Positions 32,230-41,329 of a DNA stretch of 64,000 bases are shown one piece after another. The position numbers and the translations under genes are program-made. Each line of letters starts with the position of its first letter. The first letter of the stretch is position 1. The stretch is from JBBRDU01 sp038230335 (lineage in GTDB: Bacteria; Verrucomicrobiota; Verrucomicrobiia; Chthoniobacterales; UBA10450). Below the pieces are notes generated by a model. The model saw only the letters and a program-made list of their open reading frames with translations. It did no database searches and was not told where the DNA came from. Where the stretch lies: NCBI GenBank assembly GCA_038230335.1, contig JBBRNL010000010.1:1-64000 (forward strand). The letters run 5' to 3'.

Positions 32230-33717
32230 ATGTCGAAAGACCACGCTGACTTCCTCGTCCTGGCTGTCGATATAGGAAGTTCGTCCACGAGGACCGCTCT
32301 CTTTGACCAACGCGCGCGTCGGTTGCCCCAAACCGATGCGACCGAACATTACTCGATTCGTTACACACCGGATGGGGGAGCCGAGCTGTCTCCGATCGTC
32401 TTACGCCGTGCCATCGAGAGGTGCGTCGCGGCCACTCTGCACGCGCAACGTGAAACCGGGCGCGGGCCGCACGCGCCCATCTCCGCTCTCGCTGCTTCGT
32501 CCTTCTGGCATGGCCTGCTCGGCCTCGATCGAAAATGGAAACCCGTCACACCGATTTATACGTGGGCGGATGCGCGAGCGGCAGACGCAGCACGCCACTT
32601 GCGAGAACGTCTATCCGAACGTGAAGTTCACGATCGCACCGGGTGCATGCTGCACGCCAGTTTTTGGCCGGCCAAGCTCATCTGGTTACGGAAAAGCCAG
32701 CCAAGCTTGTTCCGGCGAGTGGCGCGGTGGGTTTCACCGGTTGACTGGGTCTTCCACGAACTGTTCGGCACGACCGTTTCGAGTGCGTCCGTGGCAAGTG
32801 GCACCGGGCTTTACAACATGCGTCTCTCCGCCTGGGACAAGAAACTCTGCGCGGCCTGCCATTTGGACCCGGATCAACTGCTCGATCTAAGCACCTCGAC
32901 GGACGCGGACCCGGGTCGGCATCTTCGAGTTCCGTCTCGCATTTTCACGCCGATTGGGGACGGCGCGGCGGGAAATTTGGGTTCCGGCGCGGACCGGCGC
33001 GGTGCCTTCGCCATCAACGTGGGAACGAGCGCGGCCGTTCGTATGGTGCAGGCGAACCGCGAAAGCAAAGGCCGAAATCTACCCATGGGTCTCTTTCGAT
33101 ACGTGCTCGATGGGGAACGGTGCGTCATCGGCGGGGCCGTCAGCAATGCCGGGAACTTGCGGCAATGGGCCTTGTGCGAACTGCGCCTGGGAGAAGATGC
33201 GCGGGTGGATCGCCTCGTTTTCGCGCGTCCGGCCGCGGCCACGGACAAGCTCATCGCCTTACCCTTTTGGGCGGGTGAACGGGCTCCGACATGGCCTGAC
33301 CGGCAACTCGGAGTGATCGATGGTTTGAGTCAGGCGACCAGATCGACCGATATCCTCCGCGTGCTGACCACGAGCGTTTTCTATCGGCTCGCTCAAATTC
33401 TTGAACTGATGGTGAGCGGGGAAGGTTCGCCCGAGCGCATCATTGTCTCCGGTGGCATTACGCGCTCGAAGTCGGCGGTGAGACTTCTGGCCGATGCGCT
33501 GGGGCGCGATGTGGAAACCGCGCGTGAGCGGGAGGCATCCCGGCGTGGTGCAGCCGTTTACGCCTTACAGCAAATGGGCGTCACGCTACCAAGCCCCAGG
33601 GGCGGTGCCGTCATTCAGCACGATCCCAAACTGGCGGCCGGACATCGTGAACGGCGGGCCCGGCAGACCGAGCTGGAACACTTGTTAGGCGATCGCAGTC
33701 GGCCCAAGGGGACTTGA
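32230..33717 (+). CDS. FGGY family carbohydrate kinase (gluconokinase-like)
   Basis: A 495-residue sugar kinase with the phosphate-1 motif LAVDIGSSSTRTALFD, a catalytic region ASGTGLYNMRLSAWD, AFAINVGTSAAVRMVQ and the adenosine-motif region RIIVSGGITRSKSAVRLLADALGRDV. The order and wording resemble gluconate kinases of the FGGY family, but sugar specificity cannot be read with certainty. It phosphorylates a sugar with ATP. It stands alone, and no sugar transporter or dehydrogenase is adjacent. Confidence 0.85.
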   Translation: MSKDHADFLVLAVDIGSSSTRTALFDQRARRLPQTDATEHYSIRYTPDGGAELSPIVLRRAIERCVAATLHAQRETGRGPHAPISALAASSFWHGLLGLDRKWKPVTPIYTWADARAADAARHLRERLSEREVHDRTGCMLHASFWPAKLIWLRKSQPSLFRRVARWVSPVDWVFHELFGTTVSSASVASGTGLYNMRLSAWDKKLCAACHLDPDQLLDLSTSTDADPGRHLRVPSRIFTPIGDGAAGNLGSGADRRGAFAINVGTSAAVRMVQANRESKGRNLPMGLFRYVLDGERCVIGGAVSNAGNLRQWALCELRLGEDARVDRLVFARPAAATDKLIALPFWAGERAPTWPDRQLGVIDGLSQATRSTDILRVLTTSVFYRLAQILELMVSGEGSPERIIVSGGITRSKSAVRLLADALGRDVETAREREASRRGAAVYALQQMGVTLPSPRGGAVIQHDPKLAAGHRERRARQTELEHLLGDRSRPKGT

Positions 33718-33724
33718 ATAAACT

Positions 33725-33904
33725 CTAGCCAATCTGTAGTTCAACGATTTCGCCGGGCTCACAACGGACTGCCAATTGAATAGGGCGGCAACAGACCGTG
33801 CAATCCTCAATGAACGACTGATTGCGCTGCGAAGTGTCCACGTTCAACGGAAAGTTCTCTCCGCAATGCGGGCAAGTGATGTCAGTTTCAGAGATCAGTT
33901 CCAT
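33725..33904 (-). CDS. CPXCG motif-containing cysteine-rich protein
   Basis: A 59-residue protein from ATG 33904. It has CPHCGE (C11, C14) and EDCTVCCRPI (C35, C38, C39), the metal-binding pattern of the small CPXCG family, followed by a short beta-rich tail (ELQIG). The four main cysteines probably bind zinc. Function is unknown for the family. It lies convergent with the sugar kinase and just downstream of the CNNM/CorC gene on the same strand. Confidence 0.85.
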   Translation of the reverse strand: MELISETDITCPHCGENFPLNVDTSQRNQSFIEDCTVCCRPIQLAVRCEPGEIVELQIG

Positions 33905-33930
33905 GCGGCGATGGGCGGCCCGACCCGATA

Positions 33931-35343
33931 CTAAATCGCTGTCTTGCCTGGCCCCGCCCCATTCGATTGGGGAGTATCTCTTGTTCTGCGGAAATTCAGT
34001 TGCTTCACGCGGCGACTGTCTGACTGCGAAACAGTCACGGTGTAGTTCTCGATCGTCAGTTGTTCTCCCTGCTTCGGAAGATGACCCAGCAGATGCGTGA
34101 CGTGTCCGCCGATCGTGCTCACGTCCGCGCTATCCAGTTCCAACCCGACCATGTCCCTCAGCTCATAGAGACCAAGGGCACCGTCGACGACAAACTCGTC
34201 CTCACTAATCTTACGAAACTCTTCCTTGTCCGTGTCGAACTCATCCTGAATGTCGCCCACCAATTCCTCGAGCACGTTCTCCATCGTGACCATACCCACG
34301 GTGCCACCGAACTCATCGACCACGACGGCAAGGTGCGCGTGTTTTCCGAGGAAAAGATTGAGCAACTTCTCGAGCGACATCATCTCCGGGACGGGCGTGA
34401 GATCGCGTCTGATGCGCATGAGATCGGGGTGCGGGTCGCGCATGAGCGGCACGAGTTCCTTGATATGAACGAGACCCACCGTGTTGTCGAGGTGCCCGCG
34501 GCAAAGCGGAAAGCGGGTGTGCCGCGACTCGAGCGCTTTTTTCACGTTGGTTTCAAAATCTTCCTCGAGGTCGAGGTAAACTACTTCGCCGCGCGGCGTC
34601 ATGATATCGCGCACCACACGCCGGCGCAGGTCGAGCGCGTTAACCAGAAGGTCGCGGCCGAGGGGCGAGACTTCGTCGGATTCTTCGCTTTGGTCCAGGA
34701 TGAGACGGAGTTCCTCTTCGCTGTGAGCCAGCTCTTTTCCGGAGGCCGGCTGCATGTGGAGCAACTTGTGCAGAATAAAATTGGACGATTTGTGCAACAT
34801 CCAGATAGCGGGTTTGAACAGGACGTAGAAGGCGCGCAAGGGCTGCACGAGTCGGAGCGCCATGGGCAGCGGGTTGGCGATGGCCATGTATTTCGGAGCC
34901 AGTTCGCCAAAAACAATGTGCAGAAATGTGATGGCAACGAAGGCAAGCGACACGGAAATCGAGGTCACGACCGCATGGGAGTGAACGCCGAGGAGCGCGA
35001 ACAGTGGCTCGATCATTTTCTCGAGGAATTGCTCGCCGATCCATCCCAGTGCAAGGCTAGCCAGGGTCACCCCCAACTGGGTGGCCGAGAGGTAGGCGTC
35101 GAGATGAGCGCGCACGTGCTTCACAAAATTGGCGCGGAGATTTCCTTCTTCGACCAGCGCTTCCAGTTGACTGCTGCGCACTTTGACGATGGCGAACTCG
35201 CAGGCCACAAAAAAGCCATTGAGCAGAACGAGCATCCCGATGGCGGCCAGTTCGCCGAAAATGACGATGGGCGTGTCCCAATGCTGCGCGATAGCATCGG
35301 CCATCGGCGCCGCTGCGAAAAGAAGTGACGACAAAGAGTTCAT
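33931..35343 (-). CDS. Hemolysin-family CNNM/CBS/CorC_HlyC membrane protein
   Basis: A 470-residue protein in the usual domain order. First is a DUF21/CNNM membrane domain with about four helices (LVLLNGFFVACEFAIVKVRSSQ, FGELAPKYMAI). Then come two CBS motifs (MTPRGEVVYLDLEEDF, LAVVVDEFGGTVGMVTMENVLEELVGDIQDE) and a C-terminal CorC_HlyC domain. This family includes magnesium or sodium-coupled exporters such as CorB/MpfA; the hemolysin name is historical. It lies 44 bases downstream of rpsN. Confidence 0.92.
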   Translation of the reverse strand: MNSLSSLLFAAAPMADAIAQHWDTPIVIFGELAAIGMLVLLNGFFVACEFAIVKVRSSQLEALVEEGNLRANFVKHVRAHLDAYLSATQLGVTLASLALGWIGEQFLEKMIEPLFALLGVHSHAVVTSISVSLAFVAITFLHIVFGELAPKYMAIANPLPMALRLVQPLRAFYVLFKPAIWMLHKSSNFILHKLLHMQPASGKELAHSEEELRLILDQSEESDEVSPLGRDLLVNALDLRRRVVRDIMTPRGEVVYLDLEEDFETNVKKALESRHTRFPLCRGHLDNTVGLVHIKELVPLMRDPHPDLMRIRRDLTPVPEMMSLEKLLNLFLGKHAHLAVVVDEFGGTVGMVTMENVLEELVGDIQDEFDTDKEEFRKISEDEFVVDGALGLYELRDMVGLELDSADVSTIGGHVTHLLGHLPKQGEQLTIENYTVTVSQSDSRRVKQLNFRRTRDTPQSNGAGPGKTAI

Positions 35344-35387
35344 GGACCGGATGCCAGCCGGGCATCCGTTAACCGCACTGACAAATC

Positions 35388-35657
35388 CTACCAGCTCGAC
35401 TTGGTTACGCCCGGAATGAGGCCGTGCGAAGCGAGCTCACGGAAAGTCAGGCGCGAAACCTTGAAACGCCGAATAAAGGCACGGCGGCGTCCGGTTACCT
35501 GGCAACGGTTAACCACCCGGGATGGGCTGGCGTCGCGCGGCAACTGGTTCAGGCCGGCGTAGTCCTTTTTCGCCTTTAGCTCAGCGCGCAAGGCGGCGTA
35601 TTTCTTCACCGTCGCGCGTTTGCGCTCGTTACGATTGATCCAGGACATTTTTGCCAT
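35388..35657 (-). CDS. rpsN: 30S ribosomal protein S14
   Basis: An 89-residue S14 protein. It opens MAKMSWINRNERKRATVKKYA and has RCQVTGRRRAFIRRFKVSRLTFRELASHGLIPGVTKSSW at the end. It lacks the zinc-binding CxxC pair of the short type and resembles the zinc-independent form. It is isolated from the main ribosomal protein clusters, so this could be the only rpsN or a zinc-responsive paralogue; no Zur box was recognised. Confidence 0.95.
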   Translation of the reverse strand: MAKMSWINRNERKRATVKKYAALRAELKAKKDYAGLNQLPRDASPSRVVNRCQVTGRRRAFIRRFKVSRLTFRELASHGLIPGVTKSSW

Positions 35658-35799
35658 AAAGGAATGCGGAAACTAGCGGACTTCACATGCTTTGCAACCA
35701 AATTGTCGTCGCTGGCGGACCCTGCCCCCCCGACTGCACAAGTTTCACGAGAATTAATCGCCGGGAGGATGACCCCTGCAACCGGTCCGATTCAGCGCT

Positions 35800-36663
35800 A
35801 TGGTCTCCGGACTTGATTGCGGGCCGCCTTCCATTGACTTTCCTCCCCCGAAACCAACCGTGATCCCACTGCGCCGCACCCAATTTCCGAATTCCAAGGC
35901 CGAACTGGCCGAGGCCATGGGGGCTTCTCTACGCAGTTACGTCCACAAAACTGGGCCGCTTGTCACAGTCCACGCGCGTGTTTTCCCGTATCTCGACGAA
36001 ATCGCGATCGATTTTGACGGGGCCGAGTTCGACTCGAATCTTCCTGAATTTCCCAAAGCGGTGGGCGAAACAAAGCCCGCCTGCGAAGCCGCCCTCGTTA
36101 GTGTGAGCGGGAAGAATGTGACGCTGCAAGGCGCGCCGCTCAATCTCCAGTTGAGCGCCCGGGATGTGGTCTTTCACCAGGCGCGCGATGACAAGGGTGA
36201 AGCCCTGCTCCTGGTTCAGAGCATTCGGTCCGGGCATTTTGTTCTCTCCGTCGCACAGCTCGATCTGGAAAAGGCGATTCGCGTCATGGCCGAACGCGAA
36301 GGAGCCAAGCAGGGCATTTCCATCGAAGAAACCCGGGTTTCATTACGGGCGCGCGGACCACGATCCATTGCGGCCGATGTCCGATTGCGCGCGCGCAAAT
36401 TTCTTTTCCGGACGAACATTGATATCTCCGGGCAGGTGGACATCGACGACCACTTCAAGGCGCGAGTGACCAACCTGAAATGTCGCGCGGAGGGCACCAT
36501 CGGATCCCTCGCGTGCGGGGCTCTCCAGCCCCATTTGCAGCGTCTGGAGGGTCAAAGTTTTTCGCTCATGTCGTTTCCACTCGGTGAAATCAAACTGCGC
36601 GATGTCCGAATTACGGTCGCGGACACGGTTGAAATCACAGCCGAGTTCGGGTCGGCGGACTGA
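35800..36663 (+). CDS. Hypothetical protein, no recognised family
   Basis: A 287-residue protein without a signal peptide or membrane helix. It looks like alternating beta strands (VTVHARVFPYLDEIAIDFDGAEFD, VTLQGAPLNLQLSARDVVFHQ, IDISGQVDIDDHFKARVTNLKC, IKLRDVRITVADTVEITAEF). The pattern recalls lipid-binding or AsmA/LmeA-like folds, but no diagnostic motif supports that. Codon usage is like the neighbours and the frame is long, so it is probably real. It is divergent from rpsN. Confidence 0.6.
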   Translation: MVSGLDCGPPSIDFPPPKPTVIPLRRTQFPNSKAELAEAMGASLRSYVHKTGPLVTVHARVFPYLDEIAIDFDGAEFDSNLPEFPKAVGETKPACEAALVSVSGKNVTLQGAPLNLQLSARDVVFHQARDDKGEALLLVQSIRSGHFVLSVAQLDLEKAIRVMAEREGAKQGISIEETRVSLRARGPRSIAADVRLRARKFLFRTNIDISGQVDIDDHFKARVTNLKCRAEGTIGSLACGALQPHLQRLEGQSFSLMSFPLGEIKLRDVRITVADTVEITAEFGSAD

Positions 36664-36820
36664 TTGACGTCTCCAGAGCATTCCGGATGATGTAGCTTGC
36701 CATTTAGATGCCTTCAGGAAATTGGCGCTTTTCCAGCGCCCTTTCGTCCGTTATCTACGAACGTATGGCTGCACGATTGTCGTTTGCGACCATTTGCCTG
36801 ATACCGACGTTTCCCTGCGC

Positions 36821-37651
36821 ATGACCACGGATACGCTACGCACCGTACCCCTTTTCGAGTCGCTCAGCGACAGAGAAGCCACCGTGTTGTGCCAGCTCTT
36901 GCAGACAGTCGATTGCCTGCCCCACCAGGTTCTCTTTCAGGCGGGCGACGCGGGCGACGGCATGTATCTCATCGAACAAGGCAAGGTCAGCATCAGTATG
37001 ACAGGGGCTGACGGCCATGAACTAACCATTGCGGAGCTGGGGGACGGCGATTTCTTTGGCGAGATGGCCATGCTGGATGGCCAACCGCGATCGGCGCGCG
37101 CCACCGCCTTGCAACCTTCTCGTTTGGCCATTCTGTCACGCGAACATTTTCTCTCGTTTGTGCAGGGCAACAGCAATGTTGCGCTCGAAATGCTCAGCGC
37201 GCTGGCTCACCGGCTGCGCCGGACCGACGAACTGCTGCAGAATCGCATCACGCGTAACGTGAACGAAGAGGAAGCCGCTCGTCTCACCGTTGGGGATAGA
37301 GCGGCTGATGTCATCGCCGAGTTCGGCGGCAGTTGGAAGTTCATCATTGCATCGATCGCGTTTCTGATTTTTTGGGTCCTGCTTAATAGCTGGATGTTGG
37401 CGACCAAAGCATTCGATCCCTTTCCGTATGTTCTCTTAAACCTGGTTTTGGGCATGATCGTAGGCTTGCAGGGACCCATCATCATGATGTCGCAAAATCG
37501 GCAGAGTCATAAGGATCGTCTGCGCGCCGACATGGATTATAAGGTAAACCTCAAAAACGAGCTCGCCCTCAACGAAATTTTGCAGCGCTTGGAAGTGTTG
37601 GAACGGGATTGTTTGCGTCTCACCGGCGAAAAATCAAGCAATCGGAAATAA
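36821..37651 (+). CDS. Cyclic nucleotide-binding and DUF1003 membrane protein
   Basis: ATG 36821 is preferred over an upstream in-frame ATG because the cNMP-binding domain begins right after it (LRTVPLFESLSDREATVL). The 276 residues hold a cNMP-binding beta roll with GDFFGEMAMLDGQPRSARATAL, the phosphate-binding cassette. The DUF1003 domain follows with two helices (WKFIIASIAFLIFWVLLNSWML, PYVLLNLVLGMIVGLQGPIIMMSQNR) and a charged coiled tail. A soluble nucleotide sensor fused to a membrane domain of unknown function suggests gating or signalling by cAMP or cGMP. The cyclase at 12-14.4 kb is a possible partner. Confidence 0.85.
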   Translation: MTTDTLRTVPLFESLSDREATVLCQLLQTVDCLPHQVLFQAGDAGDGMYLIEQGKVSISMTGADGHELTIAELGDGDFFGEMAMLDGQPRSARATALQPSRLAILSREHFLSFVQGNSNVALEMLSALAHRLRRTDELLQNRITRNVNEEEAARLTVGDRAADVIAEFGGSWKFIIASIAFLIFWVLLNSWMLATKAFDPFPYVLLNLVLGMIVGLQGPIIMMSQNRQSHKDRLRADMDYKVNLKNELALNEILQRLEVLERDCLRLTGEKSSNRK

Positions 37652-37660
37652 TCGACTGCC

Positions 37661-37965
37661 ATGAAGTTTAAGATCATCGCTTACCTTGGAGCGTGGCTGA
37701 CGGCTCTCGTCGCAACCGATCCAACCCTCGGTTTATGGTCGCTCGCATGGATGTTTCCGCTCGGCTAGTTCGCCTCGTTTTCCCGGAACATCGGCAAGAG
37801 GGCGACTGGGCAGCCCTCATTGCAGCGGTTGTGGTCTACGTCACGCAGGCCTTCTTCTATTTCCGCACTCGCACGACCCGGTCCGGCCTGATCATGGCAG
37901 GAGTGCTTGTGGCGATTCTCATCTGCAATGTCGCGGGTTGTCGCACCATGATCCACGGTCACTGA
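37661..37965 (+). pseudogene. Small membrane protein, apparently split by a frameshift
   Basis: From ATG 37661 a 35-residue frame reads MKFKIIAYLGAWLTALVATD...WSLAWMFPLG and stops at 37766-37768. In the +2/-1 frame the sequence continues as a convincing protein end: LVFPEHRQEGDWAALIAAVVVYVTQAFFYFRTRTTRSGL and a final helix before the stop at 37963-37965. Joined, they would form a protein of about 100 residues with three helices. Each half alone lacks part of a plausible topology. Sequencing error, true frameshift or programmed shift cannot be told apart. Confidence 0.5.
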
Positions 37966-38031
37966 GTCCGGCCGGCCTGGTGGTGGACTCACGCGTTGAC
38001 ATCGCCCGCCCCGCTCCTTCAACGTGTCGCC

Positions 38032-38496
38032 ATGCACGCACTAACAAAGCGGTTCGCAATTTTGCTGACCGGCCTTCTGAGGATCACAACTATATTTGCC
38101 GGAGATCTGCCCGTGGGCGCGGCCAAAGGCGCTTACACGCCGGAAGGCGGAGCCGCTGCCGCCATCACGAATGCGGCCGCCTTCGTCGATCAGAAGGACG
38201 ATCGCAAGCCAACCATCCTGCTCTTGAGCGATAAGAAACTGCCGACCGAGAAATGGACGAGCGAGTTTGACCTCATGCGGTCACACGAAAAGTTCACCGG
38301 CGTTTTGTTCTGGCTCGACAAAGAAGGAAGCGTTTTTCGAAGCGACACATACCAAAACGGCCGGCAGGCCAGCGTAGCCGGTTTCTTCGAGCTGAAACTC
38401 GACAGCAAAGGCGGAAAGGATCTGAGCGGCTCTGCTGTGTCTCACGAAAATGCATCCGAGAAACTGGACGTTACATTTCACGCAGCGGTCAAATAG
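38032..38496 (+). CDS. Hypothetical secreted protein
   Basis: A 154-residue protein from ATG 38032 with a signal peptide (MHALTKRFAILLTGLLRITTIFAGDL). The mature part is globular, containing KPTILLLSDKKLPTEKW and a beta-rich region (GVLFWLDKEGSVFRSDTYQ, SVAGFFELKLDSKGGKDLSGSAVSHE). No family is recognised. It is followed 18 bases later by another small secreted protein gene. Confidence 0.6.
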   Translation: MHALTKRFAILLTGLLRITTIFAGDLPVGAAKGAYTPEGGAAAAITNAAAFVDQKDDRKPTILLLSDKKLPTEKWTSEFDLMRSHEKFTGVLFWLDKEGSVFRSDTYQNGRQASVAGFFELKLDSKGGKDLSGSAVSHENASEKLDVTFHAAVK

Positions 38497-38514
38497 CGCG
38501 ATTGAACTGCTCGA

Positions 38515-38970
38515 ATGAATACGAAGGCATCGGTGCTCTTCCTTATCGTTGTCCTGGGCGCGGTATGTCTCGCCGCGACCGATCATCACGAATCGAGCAA
38601 GCCGGCGTTGCTCAAACTCCATCCCAAAGTCTTCAACTTGATTGATTGCTGGATTTCCGACTCGGAGCGGCCGGTCGTGACGGAAATCAACCTCGACGCC
38701 GTCGACAAGGATGGAAATGAGTTTAACGATGACGGCGTCGTGCCGGACGGAGATTGGACCAGGGCGCCGGGCGAGGGATCAGGCTTCATGCGGTATCGCG
38801 TCCTCAGCGCCAAAGGAAATCAATACAAGGTGGAATATCAGGAGAATGGCGGCGGTTCCCTAACGACCGCCTGTATGATCGAGTTTGTCATTGAGAAGCG
38901 ACAGATCCGTAAGGATGACAAGCCTGTGACTTTCCGCTCTCTTCGCGTGCTCTCCATCGCATCAAAATAG
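38515..38970 (+). CDS. Hypothetical secreted protein
   Basis: A 151-residue protein with an N-terminal signal segment (MNTKASVLFLIVVLGAVCLAATDHHE). The mature part has FNLIDCWISDSERPVVTEINLDAVDKDGNEFNDDG and a C-terminal strand-rich region with a second cysteine (TTACMIEFVIE), so a disulfide is possible. It is unknown in function and probably co-transcribed with the secreted protein gene before it. Confidence 0.6.
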   Translation: MNTKASVLFLIVVLGAVCLAATDHHESSKPALLKLHPKVFNLIDCWISDSERPVVTEINLDAVDKDGNEFNDDGVVPDGDWTRAPGEGSGFMRYRVLSAKGNQYKVEYQENGGGSLTTACMIEFVIEKRQIRKDDKPVTFRSLRVLSIASK

Positions 38971-38997
38971 GGACAGGCGACTTTGAACCGGTGGTAG

Positions 38998-39018
38998 GGA
39001 CGGCGCGCTGCGCCGTCC
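38998..39018. repeat. GC-rich hairpin GGACGGCGC...GCGCCGTCC
   Basis: A perfect 9-bp stem with a 3-base loop (GCT), located 28 bases after the secreted protein gene. It is probably a dispersed repeat or terminator-like element. The 304-base gap 38971-39274 otherwise holds only repeat-like sequence. Confidence 0.65.
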
Positions 39019-39148
39019 GCTCGCGGATATGTAACCTCGGACCGGACACCGCAGCACGGCGTTCCGTCCCGTCTTGTCACCACCAACTCCCGCAGACAAG
39101 GAGGGCGTGGGAAACCGGCGCGGTCCGTTTCGTTCCCCGTTCCGCCGC

Positions 39149-39220
39149 TTGTCATCCCGAACTCGCGAAGACGAGGAGGGACCTCCCTTTCACGCGGTTG
39201 ATCACGCCAGTTAGATCCTA
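39149..39220. repeat. Second TGTCATCC-type element
   Basis: Starts TTGTCATCCCGAAC and includes GTTGATCACGCCAG, matching parts of the element at 28253-28370. Only one terminus is clear, so this copy is partial or decayed. Confidence 0.5.
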
Positions 39221-39274
39221 TGCGCTCGCGGGCCCAGCGGGATCCCTTTACCGTCGGCAGTAAGAGGTGCGCTC

Positions 39275-40381
39275 CTATTGCCGAGCCACGCGGCGGAAGA
39301 GGAACGCTCCCAGAATGAGGAACAACACGTTGGGAAACCAGACGAGCAATTCGGGATGCACATTCGGATTGGAACGCAGGGTGTCGCCAATAATGACGAA
39401 AAGGAAGTAGGCGACGGCCACAATCAATCCCATGGCGAACCCGATGGATGTTTCCCGTCGATGCGCGGTCACACCGAGGGGCACGCCGATAAGCGCAAAG
39501 GCGAGACAGGAGAATGGAAACGAAAAGCGCTTGTTGATTTCAGTCCGGCTGGCACTGCGCTCACGGCTGCTCTCACTTTTCAACTGATCGATCAGTTGTT
39601 CAATCGACAAGGCCGATCGACTCGGCCGTTTTTTTTCTTTTTCGTAAAGTTCTTCGAGGCTGATCGGCAAAGTACCCTCCGCCATGTTGATGCCATCGCG
39701 GATCTTGCGCAGGTCCAGTGGGTCTTTTTCATCGCGCTGCTGATAACGCGCCTCGTAGAGATGCATGAGGATACGCTTGTGCTCGAGATCAGCCTCGAGC
39801 ATGCCGGTATGCGCGAAGGTCACGCGGATCGGAACTGAGTCGTCGTTCATCTCGAACACAATGATGTTCTCGAGCTTGTTCCCTTCCTTCTTCCCCACGT
39901 AAATCTTACGCCCGGGAAACTGATCAATCACCTGGTCGCTATCAAACAACGCCATCGGATTGCGCGTCGCGAGATCGTAGATCGTGCTGCGCAGCTTTTC
40001 CTGCGCGGCCGGCGCCACCGAGACGTTGAGCCACGCGCAAAGGGCAAAGCACCCCAGCGCCACGCCGGCCAACGGAATGCAGATACGTGTGATGCTGACG
40101 CCATTGGCGCGCAGCGCGATCAATTCGTTATCGGCCGAGAGCCGTCCGAAGACGAGCAGGATGGCCGTCAACAAACCCCACGGAATGGTGAAGATGAGTG
40201 AGAAAGGCAGGATGTAGGCAATGAAAGTGATCAGATACTCCACCGGCACATCGTGGTTCACGAGAAGCGGCAGCAGTTTTCGCAGGATGTTGCCCACAAC
40301 CAGAACGAGACTGAGAACGAAAACCGCGAAAAAGACGTTCACGAGAAGCTCTCGACTGACCGCGCGATCGATTAATTTCAT
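39275..40381 (-). CDS. LptF/LptG family LPS export permease
   Basis: A 368-residue YjgP/YjgQ protein, with the start at MKLIDRAVSREL. Three N-terminal helices (VFFAVFVLSLVLVVGNILRKLL, YLITFIAYILPFSLIFTIPWGLL, RICIPLAGVALGCFALCAWL) precede a periplasmic jellyroll region (about residues 130-270). Three C-terminal helices follow (PFSCLAFALIGVPLGVTAHRRE, GFAMGLIVAVAYFLFVIIGDTLR, WFPNVLFLILGAFLF). It should form part of the LptB2FG transporter that extracts lipopolysaccharide from the inner membrane. Only one of the two permeases is here. Confidence 0.9.
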   Translation of the reverse strand: MKLIDRAVSRELLVNVFFAVFVLSLVLVVGNILRKLLPLLVNHDVPVEYLITFIAYILPFSLIFTIPWGLLTAILLVFGRLSADNELIALRANGVSITRICIPLAGVALGCFALCAWLNVSVAPAAQEKLRSTIYDLATRNPMALFDSDQVIDQFPGRKIYVGKKEGNKLENIIVFEMNDDSVPIRVTFAHTGMLEADLEHKRILMHLYEARYQQRDEKDPLDLRKIRDGINMAEGTLPISLEELYEKEKKRPSRSALSIEQLIDQLKSESSRERSASRTEINKRFSFPFSCLAFALIGVPLGVTAHRRETSIGFAMGLIVAVAYFLFVIIGDTLRSNPNVHPELLVWFPNVLFLILGAFLFRRVARQ

Positions 40382-40530
40382 TGGCTGACGCAACTAAACT
40401 GCTGCCTTATATGCAATTTGAGAGACAGATGGACAGACGTTAGCACAAATCCATGGACGGGCGCTGCCACGAGGAACCTGGTGAGGGAACAAGTCTTCCT
40501 CATCATTCAGCACGCCCGGGTTTGGAATCA

Positions 40531-41268
40531 ATGCGGTTACCCGTAATATCATTTATCCTCGCGGCCTGCGTTTCATCCGCCGTCGCTCAAAAAAACGCTT
40601 TGCCGGCAAATAGCGGGCAATGCCTCGTTGTGCTAACCGATTCATGGAGCGCTACACGCGGTACGCTTGTCGCATTAGAGCGGACGGAAGGGTCGCCGTG
40701 GCGCCGGCGGGGGTCGGTTCCGGTGCGCGTGGGCAAGACTGGCCTGGCCTGGGGCCGCGGACTCTGGCAGGACCCGGCGTTAAGCGGCCCGCATAAAAGG
40801 GAGGGTGATGACAAGGCCCCGGCCGGGTTGTTTTATCTCGGCACAGCCTTTGGCTACGCTCATCAGGCACCGGCCACAAAAATGGCCTATCTGCCGCTCT
40901 CGCACAACATCGTCGCGGTGGATGATCCAGGATCACGCTTTTACAACGAGTTGGTCGACCAATCGAAAATCCAACGTCCGGACTGGCGAAGCGCTGAGGA
41001 AATGATCCTCTCAGACGTTCGCTACAAATGGGGAGTGGTTGTGAAACACAATATGCCTCCCCAGAAGGGCGCAGGGTCGTGTATCTTTCTTCACGTCTGG
41101 AAAGATCCGCAGACCGCCACGACCGGCTGCACGGCCATGCCGGAAAAGGCAATCGTCGACCTCATGCAATGGCTCGACCCGGCGCGGCATCCCCTGCTCA
41201 TCCAACTCCCCGCCCCCATCTATAAAGAGCTCCAGGCAAAGTGGGACCTTCCGGAAAGAGTTTGGTAA
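40531..41268 (+). CDS. L,D-transpeptidase family (YkuD-like) secreted protein
   Basis: The start ATG 40531 gives a signal peptide (MRLPVISFILAACVSSAVA) and 245 residues in all. The catalytic signature is H188-x11-C200 in FLHVWKDPQTATTGCTAM. The upstream KREGDDKAPAGLFYLGTAFGY is the typical G-DxKTPxG segment of YkuD domains. Such enzymes cross-link peptidoglycan or attach proteins to it. It opens a plus-strand run with the lipoprotein and MMPL genes. Confidence 0.9.
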   Translation: MRLPVISFILAACVSSAVAQKNALPANSGQCLVVLTDSWSATRGTLVALERTEGSPWRRRGSVPVRVGKTGLAWGRGLWQDPALSGPHKREGDDKAPAGLFYLGTAFGYAHQAPATKMAYLPLSHNIVAVDDPGSRFYNELVDQSKIQRPDWRSAEEMILSDVRYKWGVVVKHNMPPQKGAGSCIFLHVWKDPQTATTGCTAMPEKAIVDLMQWLDPARHPLLIQLPAPIYKELQAKWDLPERVW

Positions 41269-41329
41269 TCGTGTTCTTCCGGACGCTCCAGACTGGCACC
41301 GCGTCCCGCCTTTGCTAACGTGTCGCCCA

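Noticed and set aside
34060..35328. A 422-codon plus-strand frame
   Set aside because: It is antisense to the CNNM/CorC gene, and its sequence reads as a reverse-strand shadow rich in charged residues.
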